A stretch of DNA of 53,150 nt from Psychromonas sp. MB-3u-54 (lineage in GTDB: Bacteria > Pseudomonadota > Gammaproteobacteria > Enterobacterales > Psychromonadaceae). Position numbers and translations under genes: made by a program. The stretch's first letter is position 1. Each line of letters begins with the position of its first letter. Shown here piece by piece: positions 8,731-18,807 of this stretch. The DNA lies in contig NZ_PJBP01000165.1 in assembly GCF_002836415.1 (NCBI RefSeq), forward strand, positions 1 to 53,150, written 5' to 3'. The notes beneath the pieces are model-generated. The model worked only from the letters and a program-made list of their open reading frames with translations, was not told the origin of the DNA and searched no databases.

Positions 8731-8928
8731 TTGAAGCGAAGTTGCGGCAAGAGTAATACAAAGAAGCCTAAGATAGTAGATGCTGATAATGTAGACTCTA
8801 ACATGTGTTATTTATTGCCATTATTTTGTAGCACATTTAATTTTTTATCAAAAAGTAAAACAGAGCAATCTTACCTTTTTCCTCTGATTCTAACGGAGAG
8901 TAAAGTACCTCACAGAGTGAAAATTTAA
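8731..8928 (+). CDS. Doubtful 65-codon ORF with a strong ribosome site
   Basis: A TTG preceded by AGGAGG (8721-8726) opens 65 codons. The product starts with a short basic, Cys-containing segment, then an odd mixed sequence with no recognisable domain. The ribosome site is strong, yet the composition is not convincing and the next region is a decayed gene, so this may be the remains of a longer gene's 5' end. Kept only because of the ribosome site. Confidence 0.2.
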   Translation: MKRSCGKSNTKKPKIVDADNVDSNMCYLLPLFCSTFNFLSKSKTEQSYLFPLILTESKVPHRVKI

Positions 8929-8970
8929 GCTATCGCCACGCTCTATTTTTCCCTGCCTTGGCTGAAATGA

Positions 8971-9333
8971 GTTAATGATCGTTTACAACTCACCAGCGTA
9001 AATCAGCCATTCAAAAATCATTTCGCCCGTGGTGCCTTAATACCTTGCTATAAGCACCAGCCTGATAAAAAAGTAGCACGTTATGCCAAAATCGTTGCTG
9101 CTAAACCAATAACAATCCGCATTAAGTCCTCTAAAAGCGACCTGGAAAACGACAATACCGAAAGTGTGGGGCGTGTAATGCACACTGTCGACTATATTCT
9201 TGTCCATGAGATCTGCCATTTACTCCGCCATGCTCACTCAGAAAAATTCTGAACAGAGGTCGGACAGGTAATGCAGAATCATAAAAACAGTAAAGAGTGA
9301 TTGAAAGTATATGGCCATAATCTAGTGGTTTAG
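8971..9333 (+). pseudogene. Decayed DUF45 (YgjP-type) zinc metallopeptidase fragment
   Basis: One frame reads through 8971-9333 and contains DYILVHEICHLLRHAHSEKF, the H-E-x-x-H active-site helix and following His of the DUF45/YgjP family. No start codon is present and the N-terminal half is missing or scrambled. Two in-frame TGA codons (9250-9252 and 9298-9300) sit exactly where the family has conserved Trp: after HSEKF, and after NSKE before LKVYGH. The TAG at 9331 ends the frame. The RWGSC-type segment expected before the active site is also lost. Best explained as a pseudogene with TGG-to-TGA changes. Confidence 0.75.
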
Positions 9334-9921
9334 TGGCTTTAAAATTATTGTTAAAGATTTATATTATCAATAAAATAACGAAATGGCAGGGCTGTTTTTA
9401 ACACACCATTTTAGGATTAATATTGATTTATTAACTGTTTTTTAAGTTATTTGCGTTGATTTGATGATCAATACAGACTTTAAATAAGAAAACGAAACTA
9501 TTTATCATAAGCGGTATTTTGCGAATACTCTTTTTAACCGTTCGTTAGGTGTTGTCTCTACGCTCTCTATATAAGATTTGAGCATGATTTAATGTGGCTA
9601 GTACCGATAAAAAAAGCTTATAAATCACCTTGTCTGAACTATTTAAAAGGGGGGTTGTGGTGGGGTTGACTCTTTGTGTAGCATTACCTTTTTTGGGTTC
9701 GGTAAATTAATCAAACCTTGGCAATCATAGGTTTTTTAGGGGCTCTAGAAACTTTTTTGAATTAAGTGAATATTTTCATTATACCTTATCACATTTAGGC
9801 TATGCTTTTTATGTGACTCTAAAAGCTACGACACACCATTCATTTATGTTGCGCCTTGCTCTGGAGTCTGGACGTGCTTCTAATCAATGTATTTTAGTAT
9901 ATAAGGTTATAGGAAGTTCAT
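9334..9921 (+). other. Long gap with a candidate promoter for the secreted protein
   Basis: 588 bp without a believable gene. TTGAAT (9757-9762), a 17-bp spacer and TATACC (9780-9785) make a plausible sigma70 promoter 137 bp before the next ATG. The rest is AT-rich, and I see nothing else in it. Confidence 0.4.
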
Positions 9922-10668
9922 ATGAAAATCATCAAGTATATCTACCTAGCATTTTTTTTGCTCCTCTCTATTTTTTCTTGTTCAACCTTTGCTACCGCAA
10001 TTGTGAAAACAAACTCATCCACTTACTTCTTCGAAGGCGGCGCAAAATTTAAAGATGGTCAAGTAAAAACTCAAACCTCAAGTGGCGATCTTTTTTATAC
10101 GATGGGTGAGAATGAACGATGGGATTGGGTAGGCAAAGGAGCGGAAAAAGACCAATATAATGAATATTATGGTGGTTACGGCTGGACAAGTATAAAGCGA
10201 ACAACAAATTCCTTTAATCAATTAGTAGGCCAGGATTATTACGGATACAGCGATAATGATACTGTATTGAATTTTATGAAATCGTTTATTGAATGGGATT
10301 TTACTGTTCTCAACGACAATGCTTGGTTAGATACAACAATAGTTACAGGTACGGGTTCAGCCCATTTTAATCTTTTTAACATCACTTCGGGTATAGATTC
10401 ATTCGACTCAGGTAACTTAAACTCTTGGGAGATATTCGAGGAACACCATGTATTATTAGAACAAGGCAATCGTTATCGAATCTCTAGTTTAATGAATAAT
10501 TCAGCAGGGGGGGATGGTTGGGAGATTTACAACTATTTAAGGTTTGATAATGCTAGTATCAGCATCGCCGCACCAAGCACCTTATTAGTCTTTATTTTTG
10601 GGTTAATGGTTTTGCTAAATCCGCAAAAATACTTAATAGCTCGCTCAAGAAAATTTTTAAATACCTAA
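9922..10668 (+). CDS. Secreted protein with PEP-CTERM-like C-terminal anchor
   Basis: 248 residues with a hydrophobic N-terminal signal (residues about 3-25), a polar, Trp/Tyr/Asp-rich extracellular middle, and a C-terminal tail made of an A-P-S-T motif, a hydrophobic stretch (LLVFIFGLMVLL) and a basic end (RSRKF). This is the three-part layout of PEP-CTERM/exosortase sorting signals, except that the usual V-P-E-P is replaced by I-A-A-P. The signal region also has a Cys (IFSC) that is a weak lipobox. AGGAAG precedes the ATG. The middle domain is not recognised. No exosortase gene is in this window. Confidence 0.6.
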   Translation: MKIIKYIYLAFFLLLSIFSCSTFATAIVKTNSSTYFFEGGAKFKDGQVKTQTSSGDLFYTMGENERWDWVGKGAEKDQYNEYYGGYGWTSIKRTTNSFNQLVGQDYYGYSDNDTVLNFMKSFIEWDFTVLNDNAWLDTTIVTGTGSAHFNLFNITSGIDSFDSGNLNSWEIFEEHHVLLEQGNRYRISSLMNNSAGGDGWEIYNYLRFDNASISIAAPSTLLVFIFGLMVLLNPQKYLIARSRKFLNT

Positions 10669-11654
10669 GAGCAAAATAATTCATGAAGTGATCAATGATT
10701 GCGAAGGAAAAATTAACACTAACAAGGCGTGAATTACATTCGATCGTTATTTTCACTTCACAAAATAGTCTGGCACTATTTTGAACGGTTTTAGCTAACC
10801 ACAAAATGGTGAAGAACAGGACGTTCTGAATAAAAATCACAATGCAATCAGGGATAATTTGAACCAGCAAGCCCCTTTTTAGCTCTTTTGCTATAACTGA
10901 TCAGTTAAATTCTATATTCACCATCAGCCCCGTTATATGAACCACCAAAAGACGAGTATTAAGCGACGTCACATGTCTGCTTGCATGTTGCGATACTCTT
11001 TATTCTCCTTTTCAGCAGATCGATACCCTTGAAATATTTCCCCTTGCTGCTTAGACACTTTGTATCGCTAGCGCGGTACTATTAAATGTTCGAGCATGTG
11101 CTGCATTTTTTTAGCTTTATTGATCTGTGTATTTTTAGTGAAGCCGTTAGGAGGGTAATTAGTTTTTTTGATAGTACAGGCTTTCACAATGATCTTGAGA
11201 CAAGTGTTTTTTGTTTTGTTGAAAGATTGGTTGGCCGCAAATGAAGAGGCAGATGATGCTAATAGTATATCAATGTAGGTAGTTGAATATTTAGCGTCAA
11301 AATAATGGTGATATCAGGTATTTTGGGGTTATAAAACATGACTAAATAAATTTAAAAGAGTGGCTATTTAAACGCTTCCATTTTAGATCTGCATGGAAGG
11401 TAATGCGCACCAAAACTACAAGACTTAAATTGGAAAATATTTTTCAAGGCTTAATGAAATGGTTGAATGACAGTTTGAAGGCTTAATAAAATGCTAACTG
11501 CACTTATTTTCTGCAGACATGAAAAAAGGCTAGTAAGCACTAGGCCTACTAACCTTTCCATATATAACGCTCCCTAATTGAGTTACACGGGAACATTACG
11601 ACATTAAGTCGGTTTTTTAAGCTTAAAATTAAAGACTATTTTCTTAAATAAGAA
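10669..11654. other. 986-bp gap without an intact gene
   Basis: AT-rich. On the minus strand between about 10950 and 11110 a frame broken by stops gives a charged, helix-like segment (SKQQGEIFQGYRSAEKENKE), perhaps a gene remnant, not recognised. A hairpin facing rpsT is at 11528-11554. The short frame on the minus strand at 10592-10870 overlaps the secreted protein's end and is not supported. Confidence 0.4.
11521..11554 (-). terminator. Probable terminator of rpsT
   Basis: On the minus strand GGTTAGTA (11547-11554) pairs with TACTAGCC (11528-11535) with one mismatch, followed by a run of T (11522-11527 read in reverse). It is about 100 nt beyond the rpsT stop. Confidence 0.55.
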
Positions 11655-11915
11655 TTATAGTGCTTTGATTTTTGCAGAAAGACGGCTTTTCTTACGAGCA
11701 GCAGTATTTTTGTTAATTAAGCCTTTAGTTGCGTAGCTATCTAAAACTGATTGCAGTTTTACAAACTCAGCGGTAGCAACTTCTTTATTCGCAGCTTCGA
11801 TAGCAACAACAACTTTCTTAATGAAAGTACGCATCATTGTACGACGGCTAGCATTATGTTTACGGCTTTTTTCAGATTGTAAAGCACGTTTTTTAGCAGA
11901 CTTGATATTGGCCAA
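11655..11915 (-). CDS. rpsT: 30S ribosomal protein S20
   Basis: Small basic ribosomal protein, 86 residues (E. coli 87), binding 16S rRNA in the 30S body. The N-terminus [21 protein letters not shown] and the C-terminal [16 protein letters not shown] are typical. It is divergent from murJ, as in many gammaproteobacteria. AGGAG-like sequence (GTTAAGG reading toward the start) precedes the ATG. A promoter with a GC-rich discriminator is visible about 140 bp upstream, in keeping with the growth-rate control of ribosomal protein genes. Confidence 0.95.
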   Translation of the reverse strand: MANIKSAKKRALQSEKSRKHNASRRTMMRTFIKKVVVAIEAANKEVATAEFVKLQSVLDSYATKGLINKNTAARKKSRLSAKIKAL

Positions 11916-12056
11916 GACCTTAACTCCTAAATTCTGTATAACAAGGGATAATCAAAGGTCGTGGAATATGCCTTGTCATACGTATATTGTCAAATGATTT
12001 CTTTTTAACCACTTAAAAAACTGGTAAGAAACCAAGTAGATGGTTAAACTGCGCGC

Positions 12057-12086
12057 ATTATATACCCAAGCAGCTTGACAATGCAA
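12057..12086 (-). promoter_or_regulatory. Candidate rpsT promoter with GC-rich discriminator
   Basis: On the minus strand: TTGCAT (12081-12086), an 18-bp spacer, TATAAT (12057-12062), then GCGCGC directly after. A GC-rich discriminator is a known feature of stringently controlled rRNA and ribosomal protein promoters. The implied leader is about 135 nt. Confidence 0.5.
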
Positions 12087-12226
12087 GAATCTGCACGCTT
12101 AGAAGTGACACTATTTCCAGCAGCAGATGGTATTGATAAACACTGACTATTTATACACAAGCTAACTTGTTGAGTGCATTTTTCAAATACATGGAATAAA
12201 ATTAATATCCCCTTTAGGAAAATATT

Positions 12227-13792
12227 GTGAGTAAAAAATTACTGAGATCAGGTTTGATTGTAAGCTCTATGACATTAATTTCTAGGATTTTAGGTCTGCT
12301 AAGAGATGTTGTAATAGCAAACTTGATGGGAGCTGGGGCTGCCGCCGACGTGTTTTTCTTTGCCAATAAAATTCCTAATTTTTTACGGCGTTTATTTGCC
12401 GAAGGTGCCTTCGCACAAGCCTTTGTGCCGGTCTTGACGGAATACGAAAAAAAACAATCTTTTGATGAAGTTAAAAAATTAGTTGCAGCTGTTTCCGGCA
12501 CCCTAGGCACTATTATTACTATTATTACGCTTCTCGGGGTGTTGGGTTCTTCCGTTATTACCGCATTATTCGGCTTTGGCTGGTTTTTAGACTGGTGGAA
12601 CGGTGGCCCGGACGGACAAAAGTTTGAGCTTGCCTCTTTCATGTTAAAAATAACCTTTCCCTACTTATGGTTTATTACCTTTACTGCATTATCCGGTGCA
12701 ATCTTAAATACTCTGGGTAAATTTGCTGTTGCGGCCTTTACGCCCGTCTTTTTGAATGTGGCGATTATCAGTTGTGCACTTTTTGTCTCCCCGCATTTGC
12801 AACAACCGGAAATAGGGTTAGCAATGGGCGTGTTTATTGGTGGCGCGATCCAGTTTTTTTTCCAGCTGCCTTTCTTACGTAAAGAAAAATTATTGGTTAA
12901 ACCCACCTGGAATTGGCACCATCCGGGTGTTGTGAAAATCAGAGTATTGATGATTCCTGCATTATTTGGTGTGTCCGTTAGCCAAATTAATTTATTGCTT
13001 GATACTTTTATTGCCAGTTTTCTGCAAACGGGGTCAATAAGCTGGTTATATTACTCGGATCGTTTACTGGAATTTCCCTTAGGATTATTTGGTATCGCCA
13101 TCGCAACGGTTATTTTACCGAGTCTGTCTTCATCCCACGTCACTAAATCCATCGATGATTTTGCTAAAACGCTGGATTGGGGGATCCGTATGGTCTGTAT
13201 CTTAGGTTTTCCTGCGATGTTAGGGTTGATTATACTGGCGGAGCCTATGCTGCGGGTTTTATTTATGCGTGGTGAATTTGTTTCCCATGATGTTGCGATG
13301 GCATCAATGAGTTTATGGGCATACGGCAGTGGATTGTTGAGTTTTATGATGGTTAAAATATTAGCGCCCGGATACTACGCACGTCAGGATACAAGGACCC
13401 CGGTAAAATACGGGATGATTGCCATGGTCAGTAATATGGGCTTAAACATTATCTTTGCGATCCCCTACGGTTATGTCGGTCTTGCCATTGCAACCTCAAT
13501 ATCAGCGACCTTAAATGCAAGTTTGTTATGGTTTGGTTTATACCAAAAAGGTATTTACCAAAAACAAAAAGACAGTGTGTCGGTATTACTGCGGATTATG
13601 ATTGCGGGTCTAGTGATGGCCGCAGGTTTAGTTACCTTCAATCCAGCGCTACAGGAGTGGAGTCAATTGACTTGGCTTGCAGCAGCGCTAAAACTGTTTT
13701 ATTTAATCGCGGCGGGTGCCGTCTTGTATTTGTTTGCTTTAGGCTTGACCGGATTACGCTTTAGGCATTTTCAGATAAGAATGGCTAAATGA
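12227..13792 (+). CDS. murJ: Lipid II flippase MurJ (MviN)
   Basis: Polytopic inner-membrane protein of the MOP superfamily that moves lipid-linked peptidoglycan precursor to the periplasmic face. The 521 residues (E. coli 511) start with the family signature LLRSGLIVSSMTLISRILGLLRDVVIA and contain about 14 hydrophobic segments. The start is GTG with AGGA about 8 nt upstream. It is the first gene of the murJ-ribF-ileS-lspA-fkpB-ispH series, followed after 75 bp by ribF. Essential in relatives. Confidence 0.95.
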   Translation: MSKKLLRSGLIVSSMTLISRILGLLRDVVIANLMGAGAAADVFFFANKIPNFLRRLFAEGAFAQAFVPVLTEYEKKQSFDEVKKLVAAVSGTLGTIITIITLLGVLGSSVITALFGFGWFLDWWNGGPDGQKFELASFMLKITFPYLWFITFTALSGAILNTLGKFAVAAFTPVFLNVAIISCALFVSPHLQQPEIGLAMGVFIGGAIQFFFQLPFLRKEKLLVKPTWNWHHPGVVKIRVLMIPALFGVSVSQINLLLDTFIASFLQTGSISWLYYSDRLLEFPLGLFGIAIATVILPSLSSSHVTKSIDDFAKTLDWGIRMVCILGFPAMLGLIILAEPMLRVLFMRGEFVSHDVAMASMSLWAYGSGLLSFMMVKILAPGYYARQDTRTPVKYGMIAMVSNMGLNIIFAIPYGYVGLAIATSISATLNASLLWFGLYQKGIYQKQKDSVSVLLRIMIAGLVMAAGLVTFNPALQEWSQLTWLAAALKLFYLIAAGAVLYLFALGLTGLRFRHFQIRMAK

Positions 13793-13867
13793 GGGCTGAT
13801 TAGTTGCGCTGCTTAATATATAATCCACTCTTTGTGTTTTATAGCCTCTTAATTAAGTAAAAACAAA

Positions 13868-14800
13868 ATGGAATTATTACGCGGCATTCACAATATCAAA
13901 GCATCCCATCAGGGATGCGTTTTGAGTATTGGCAATTTTGATGGAGTACATTTAGGCCATAAAGCGGTGCTTTCTCGATTATTATTTGAGGCTAAGCGCC
14001 TGCAGGTACCTGCAACTGTTTTAACATTTGAACCGCAACCTGCTGAGCTGTTTTCCGCAGAGAATGCGCCTGCTCGATTAAGCCGCTTACGTGATAAATT
14101 TATACAACTTGATAAGCTTGGGTTAGATCGCCTTTTATGTGTTTCATTTACCCATCAATTCGCTAATTTAAGTGCACAAGATTTCATTGAAGAGTTGTTG
14201 ATAAAAAAACTCGGGGTGAAGTTTTTGGTGATCGGTGATGATTTTCATTTTGGTTACCAACGTAAGGGCGACTTTGAGTTATTAAAAAAAGCCGGTCAAA
14301 AGTATGGCTTTGAGGTGGTTGATACCCACAGTCTGACCCAACAAGAATATCGTGTTAGTAGTAGCCGTATTCGTGCCGCTTTGGCTGCGGGCGACATGCG
14401 ACAAGCCGCGTTAATGCTCGGCCGAAAATACAGTATAACCGGCAGAGTAGTGCATGGAAGAAAGTTAGGACGTACTATTGGTGTGCCCACTGCGAACCTG
14501 TTATTAAAACGTCGAGTATCGCCTGTTTCAGGTGTATTTGTGGTCTCGGTGCTGGGCATTGGCAATAATATTTATCAGGGGGTGGCTAATATTGGTCAGC
14601 GTCCTACTGTGCAGGGCGTCCGTCAGCAGTTAGAAGTGCATATATTTAACTTTGATGCGAACTTATACGGTATGCAGTTAGAAGTCGTGTTAGAAGAAAA
14701 AATACGCGATGAAGTGCGCTTTGATTCATTCGCAGAATTAAAAATTCAGATCGACAAAGACATCAAGCAGGGCAGACAATGGCACTTGCTTAATAAATAA
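13868..14800 (+). CDS. ribF: Bifunctional riboflavin kinase / FAD synthetase
   Basis: Makes FMN from riboflavin and then FAD. The 310 residues (E. coli 313) have an N-terminal adenylyltransferase domain with SIGNFDGVHLGHKAV (nucleotide-binding H-x-G-H) and a SSSRIR motif near 160, then a C-terminal flavokinase domain with GRTIGVPTANL (about residues 200-210) and GVANIGQRPT. The position between murJ and ileS is standard for the class. No strong ribosome site is visible; the leader AAGTAAAAACAAA is weak. Confidence 0.95.
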   Translation: MELLRGIHNIKASHQGCVLSIGNFDGVHLGHKAVLSRLLFEAKRLQVPATVLTFEPQPAELFSAENAPARLSRLRDKFIQLDKLGLDRLLCVSFTHQFANLSAQDFIEELLIKKLGVKFLVIGDDFHFGYQRKGDFELLKKAGQKYGFEVVDTHSLTQQEYRVSSSRIRAALAAGDMRQAALMLGRKYSITGRVVHGRKLGRTIGVPTANLLLKRRVSPVSGVFVVSVLGIGNNIYQGVANIGQRPTVQGVRQQLEVHIFNFDANLYGMQLEVVLEEKIRDEVRFDSFAELKIQIDKDIKQGRQWHLLNK

Positions 14801-14911
14801 CCACAAACTACTTAAAGATGCAGTAATACGTTAGTCGTACATGACTTTTAAAATTAATGTTAAGTAGCTTGGGTATCAATCCCAACGTAATGCCAGATGG
14901 AATAAAAATCA

Positions 14912-17746
14912 ATGAGTGATTACAAAAGTACATTAAACCTACCGAAAACAGGTTTCCCGATGCGTGCAAATCTTGCTAATCGTGAACCTAATATGCTGAA
15001 AAATTGGTACAGCAACGACCTTTACGGAAAGATCCGTGCAGCTAAAAAAGGTAAAAAAACATTTATTCTGCATGATGGTCCTCCCTATGCAAATGGTGAT
15101 ATTCATATCGGTCACTCGGTTAATAAAATTCTTAAAGACATTATTATTAAATCAAAAACATTATCTGATTTTGATGCACCCTATATCCCAGGTTGGGATT
15201 GTCATGGTCTGCCCATTGAGTTAAAAGTAGAGCAAAAAGTTGGCAAACCCGGCAAAAAAATCAGTGCCGCTGAATTCCGCAAAAAATGCCGTGAATATGC
15301 AGCACGCCAAGTTGACGGCCAGCGTAAAGATTTTAAACGTCTGGGTGTGTTAGGCGAGTGGGATAAACCCTACCTTACGATGGACTTTGGCACCGAAGCG
15401 AACATCGTTCGCGCGCTGGCGCAAGTCATTAAAAATGATCACCTTCACAAAGGCTCTAAACCTGTACATTGGTGTACAGACTGCGGCAGTGCATTGGCTG
15501 AAGCCGAAGTTGAATATGAAGATAAACTATCGCCGGCCATTGATGTGGCTTTTAGCGCGATCGATAATGATCAAGTTTTAAACTGTTTTACCGCTGTGAG
15601 TGATAATCTGGGGAAAGGTGATATATCTGCCGTGATCTGGACAACGACGCCCTGGACACTGCCGGCTAACCGCGCAATTGCCTTAGCACAAAAAGTAGAA
15701 TACTCCTTAGTACAAGCAGGAGAACGGCGTTTAATTATAGCGACGGATCTGGTGGCCGATTGTCTGAAACGTTACGGCAATGAAGATTTCAGTACCTTAG
15801 CTATCTGTAAAGGGATTGATTTAGAGAAACAATTATTTAACCATCCCTTTTTAGATCTGCAGGTACCGGCTATTCTTGCCGATTATGTCACCGTTGATGC
15901 GGGGACAGGTTGTGTACATACCGCGCCGGGGCATGGTCAGGACGATTACGCCGTTGGTCTGCGTTACGGTTTAGAAGTTGCTAATCCCGTTGCGGATAAT
16001 GGTGTTTTCCGTGAAGACACAGAATTTTTTGCCGGCTTACACGTCTTTAAAGCTAACGACCGGGTGCTTGAAGTATTAGCAGAAAAGAATGCATTACTGT
16101 GCTCTATTAAATTGAATCACAGTTACCCGCATTGTTGGAGACATAAAACGCCGATCATTTTCCGCGCTACGCCGCAATGGTTTATCGCCATGGATCAAAA
16201 AGGTTTACGTGCTGATGCACTGGCTGAAATCCAAGATGTTAAATGGATTCCAAGCTGGGGCCAGCAACGTATTGAAAAAATGGTCGAGAACCGTCCTGAC
16301 TGGTGTATCTCCCGTCAACGTACCTGGGGTGTTCCTATTACCCTGTTTGTCCATAAAGAAACCGACGAACTGCACCCTAACAGCGTTGAAATGATGGAAC
16401 TTGTTGCGCGCAAAATTGAAATCGATGGCATTCAAGCCTGGTGGGATTTAGAGCCGGAAACCCTGTTAGGGTTTGAAGCTGAAGAATACCGTAAAGTCAC
16501 AGATACTTTAGATGTGTGGTTTGATTCCGGTACAACACATACTTCGGTTGTGGCAAAACGTCTAGAGTATACCCTAGCGTCCGGCGAACAGGCTCAAGCA
16601 GATCTCTATCTTGAAGGTTCAGATCAACACCGCGGCTGGTTCCAGTCATCGTTAATGACCGGTATGGCGATTAATAATAAAGCCCCTTACAAAGAAGTAT
16701 TAACCCACGGTTTTGTGGTTGACGGTAAGGGCAAAAAAATGTCTAAGTCGTTAGGCAATGTAATGTCTCCACAAACTGTGATGAATAATCTTGGCGCGGA
16801 TATTCTGCGTTTATGGGTAGCCTCAACGGATTACTCCGGTGAGATGACGGTTTCCGATGAAATACTTAATCGCAGCGCAGACAGCTACCGTCGTATCCGT
16901 AATACATCACGTTTCTTACTGGCTAACTTAAACGGTTTTGAACCAACCACTGATTTAGTGCCTAATGAAGAAATGGTTGCGCTGGATCGCTGGATTGTAG
17001 CGCAAACATTAATATTGCAAAATGATGTTATTGAAGCATACGACAGTTATAGTCTGCATGTGGTTTACCAAAAATTGACCCATTTCTGCTCTATCGAATT
17101 AGGCAGCTTCTACTTAGATATTATTAAAGATCGCCAGTACACAGCCAAAGCGGACAGTAACGCGCATCGCAGTTGTCAAACCGCATTGTTCCATATTGCA
17201 GAAGCGCTGGTACGTTTGATGGCGCCAATTCTAAGTTTTACCGCGGATGAGATTTGGGCGCGTTTGCCGGGCGCACGTGATGAATTTGTATTTACCACGG
17301 TTTGGTACGATGGTTTGTTCAGTCTGTCTGATAATGAAGCCTTAAGTGGTGCCGCATGGTCGAAGTTGACTGTCGTCCGTGCCGAAGTTAATAAAGCCTT
17401 AGAAATCGCCCGTAAAGAGAATGTCATTGGCGGTGGTTTAGAAGCCGAAGTCACACTTTATGCATCCGATGAAATAACGACTTTATTAACCACCTTAGAA
17501 GATGAATTGCGTTTTGTTCTGATCACATCACAAGCAGTGGTTAAACCCCTGGCGAATGCGCCGCAATCTGCTTTTAAAACCGAGATGGCCGGTTTATTGG
17601 TCACCGTGGTTAAGAGTGCGGCGCAGAAGTGTGAGCGTTGTTGGCATCACCGCGAAGAGGTTGGACAAAATGAACAGCATCCTGAATTATGTGATCGCTG
17701 CGTGACTAATATTGAAGGGCAGGGTGAAGTCCGTAAATTTGCGTAA
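14912..17746 (+). CDS. ileS: Isoleucyl-tRNA synthetase
   Basis: Charges tRNA-Ile. 944 residues (E. coli 938). The class I signatures are both present: HIGH at residues 65-68 and KMSKS at 609-613. The C-terminal zinc-binding cysteines are seen in [10 protein letters not shown] followed by CDRC. The editing domain segment [13 protein letters not shown] (about 230-245) is intact. This is the bacterial, mupirocin-sensitive type by general layout. It is separated from lspA by 71 bp containing a strong hairpin, unlike the direct overlap often found. Confidence 0.97.
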   Translation: MSDYKSTLNLPKTGFPMRANLANREPNMLKNWYSNDLYGKIRAAKKGKKTFILHDGPPYANGDIHIGHSVNKILKDIIIKSKTLSDFDAPYIPGWDCHGLPIELKVEQKVGKPGKKISAAEFRKKCREYAARQVDGQRKDFKRLGVLGEWDKPYLTMDFGTEANIVRALAQVIKNDHLHKGSKPVHWCTDCGSALAEAEVEYEDKLSPAIDVAFSAIDNDQVLNCFTAVSDNLGKGDISAVIWTTTPWTLPANRAIALAQKVEYSLVQAGERRLIIATDLVADCLKRYGNEDFSTLAICKGIDLEKQLFNHPFLDLQVPAILADYVTVDAGTGCVHTAPGHGQDDYAVGLRYGLEVANPVADNGVFREDTEFFAGLHVFKANDRVLEVLAEKNALLCSIKLNHSYPHCWRHKTPIIFRATPQWFIAMDQKGLRADALAEIQDVKWIPSWGQQRIEKMVENRPDWCISRQRTWGVPITLFVHKETDELHPNSVEMMELVARKIEIDGIQAWWDLEPETLLGFEAEEYRKVTDTLDVWFDSGTTHTSVVAKRLEYTLASGEQAQADLYLEGSDQHRGWFQSSLMTGMAINNKAPYKEVLTHGFVVDGKGKKMSKSLGNVMSPQTVMNNLGADILRLWVASTDYSGEMTVSDEILNRSADSYRRIRNTSRFLLANLNGFEPTTDLVPNEEMVALDRWIVAQTLILQNDVIEAYDSYSLHVVYQKLTHFCSIELGSFYLDIIKDRQYTAKADSNAHRSCQTALFHIAEALVRLMAPILSFTADEIWARLPGARDEFVFTTVWYDGLFSLSDNEALSGAAWSKLTVVRAEVNKALEIARKENVIGGGLEAEVTLYASDEITTLLTTLEDELRFVLITSQAVVKPLANAPQSAFKTEMAGLLVTVVKSAAQKCERCWHHREEVGQNEQHPELCDRCVTNIEGQGEVRKFA

Positions 17747-17774
17747 GCAAAGTTGCATTCTCTAACATAAACCC

Positions 17775-17803
17775 AAACGCCTTACTATTTTAAGGCGTTT
17801 TTT
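17775..17803 (+). terminator. Hairpin with T-run between ileS and lspA
   Basis: Perfect 10-bp stem AAACGCCTTA (17775-17784) / TAAGGCGTTT (17791-17800), 6-nt loop, followed by further T. It would end or attenuate ileS transcription just before lspA. Confidence 0.85.
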
Positions 17804-17817
17804 AATTGGGATTTAGA

Positions 17818-18339
17818 ATGGCAGAAATAATAGAAAAATCAGGTTTGCGCTGGTTATGGCTTGCCGCAATAATGTTAGCATTTGACCAGGTGACTAAGTA
17901 TTGGACAATACAATCATTAGATTTATATGAATCTTATAAGATATCTTCATTCTTCAGTTTTACCTACGCAAGAAATTACGGTGCAGCCTTTAGCTTTTTA
18001 GGTGATGCGGGGGGATGGCAACGATATTTGTTTACGGCAATTGCAATCCTTGTTTCAGGCTATTTAGTTTATTTATTAAAGAAAAACTCTTCTGCTGAAC
18101 GTTGGATTAACTGTGCTTATGCATTGATTTTATCGGGCGCGCTTGGCAATGTAATTGATCGTATAATGTTTGGTTATGTTGTTGATTTTTTAGATTTTGA
18201 TTTAGGTTTTTATCGCTGGCCAACCTTTAATATTGCAGATATTGCTATTTTTATTGGGGCTGCAATAATGATTTTTGAGTCTTTTTTTGCCAAACAGGCA
18301 AAACCAATTAAACAACCAAAGGGAAATAAAAATGTCTGA
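17818..18339 (+). CDS. lspA: Lipoprotein signal peptidase (SPase II)
   Basis: Inner-membrane aspartic peptidase that removes signal peptides from diacylated prolipoproteins such as BamD in this window. 173 residues, four hydrophobic segments, with the conserved ARNYGAAFS, GALGNVIDR and VVDFLDF motifs that carry the two catalytic Asp. The ATG at 17818 aligns with the E. coli N-terminus (GLRWLW at residues 9-14); an upstream in-frame TTG is inside the terminator's T-run region and unlikely. The last 8 bases overlap fkpB. Confidence 0.95.
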   Translation: MAEIIEKSGLRWLWLAAIMLAFDQVTKYWTIQSLDLYESYKISSFFSFTYARNYGAAFSFLGDAGGWQRYLFTAIAILVSGYLVYLLKKNSSAERWINCAYALILSGALGNVIDRIMFGYVVDFLDFDLGFYRWPTFNIADIAIFIGAAIMIFESFFAKQAKPIKQPKGNKNV

Positions 18340-18781
18340 AGTTAATAACCTGTCTATCGTAAATGAAAGTGAAGTACTGATGCATTTTTCGATTCGTTTA
18401 TCCGATGGATCTGCTGTTGACAGTACTAAAGTTTCTAATAAACCTGCAAAGTTTGTAATGGGCGATGGCAGTTTAACGCCTGGTTTTGAAGATTGTTTGC
18501 TTGGCTTACAAGTCGGACAATCAGAAACTTTTACCCTGGCGCCCGAGTCAGCATTTGGTTTGCCTAATCCGGATAATATTCATCATCTTGAATTAAGTAA
18601 ATTCAGCAGTGATGTACCCGCAGAAATAGGCACAATTATTAGCTTTAAGCAGCCAAATGGTGAGGAAATTCCCGGTATTATTCGGGAGATTGTCGCCGAC
18701 AGTGTTACCGTTGATTTCAACCATCCGCTTGCGGGTCAAACGGTCACCTTTGAAGTAGATGTATTAGAAGTTTTAAACTAA
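18332..18781 (+). CDS. fkpB: FKBP-type peptidyl-prolyl isomerase FkpB (SlpA/SlyD-like)
   Basis: 149 residues, the same length as E. coli FkpB. Cytoplasmic FKBP-fold isomerase with the SlyD-type inserted flap: the DGSAVDSTK and LTPGFEDCLLGLQVGQ motifs form the FKBP part, and VDFNHPLAGQTVTFEVDVLEV closes it. The start at 18332, with AAGGGA upstream, lies inside lspA (8-bp overlap, different frame), so the two are coupled. The open frame continues upstream to 18275 but that part is lspA in another frame. Confidence 0.93.
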   Translation: MSEVNNLSIVNESEVLMHFSIRLSDGSAVDSTKVSNKPAKFVMGDGSLTPGFEDCLLGLQVGQSETFTLAPESAFGLPNPDNIHHLELSKFSSDVPAEIGTIISFKQPNGEEIPGIIREIVADSVTVDFNHPLAGQTVTFEVDVLEVLN

Positions 18782-18807
18782 ATAGGCCGATAGCTGACAG
18801 ACGACTG

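Noticed and set aside
9037-9219. 60-codon minus-strand frame
   Set aside because: Antisense to the DUF45 remnant, which carries the recognisable H-E-x-x-H motif on the plus strand.
10592-10870. 92-codon minus-strand frame
   Set aside because: Overlaps the end of the secreted-protein gene, no ribosome site and no recognisable domain.
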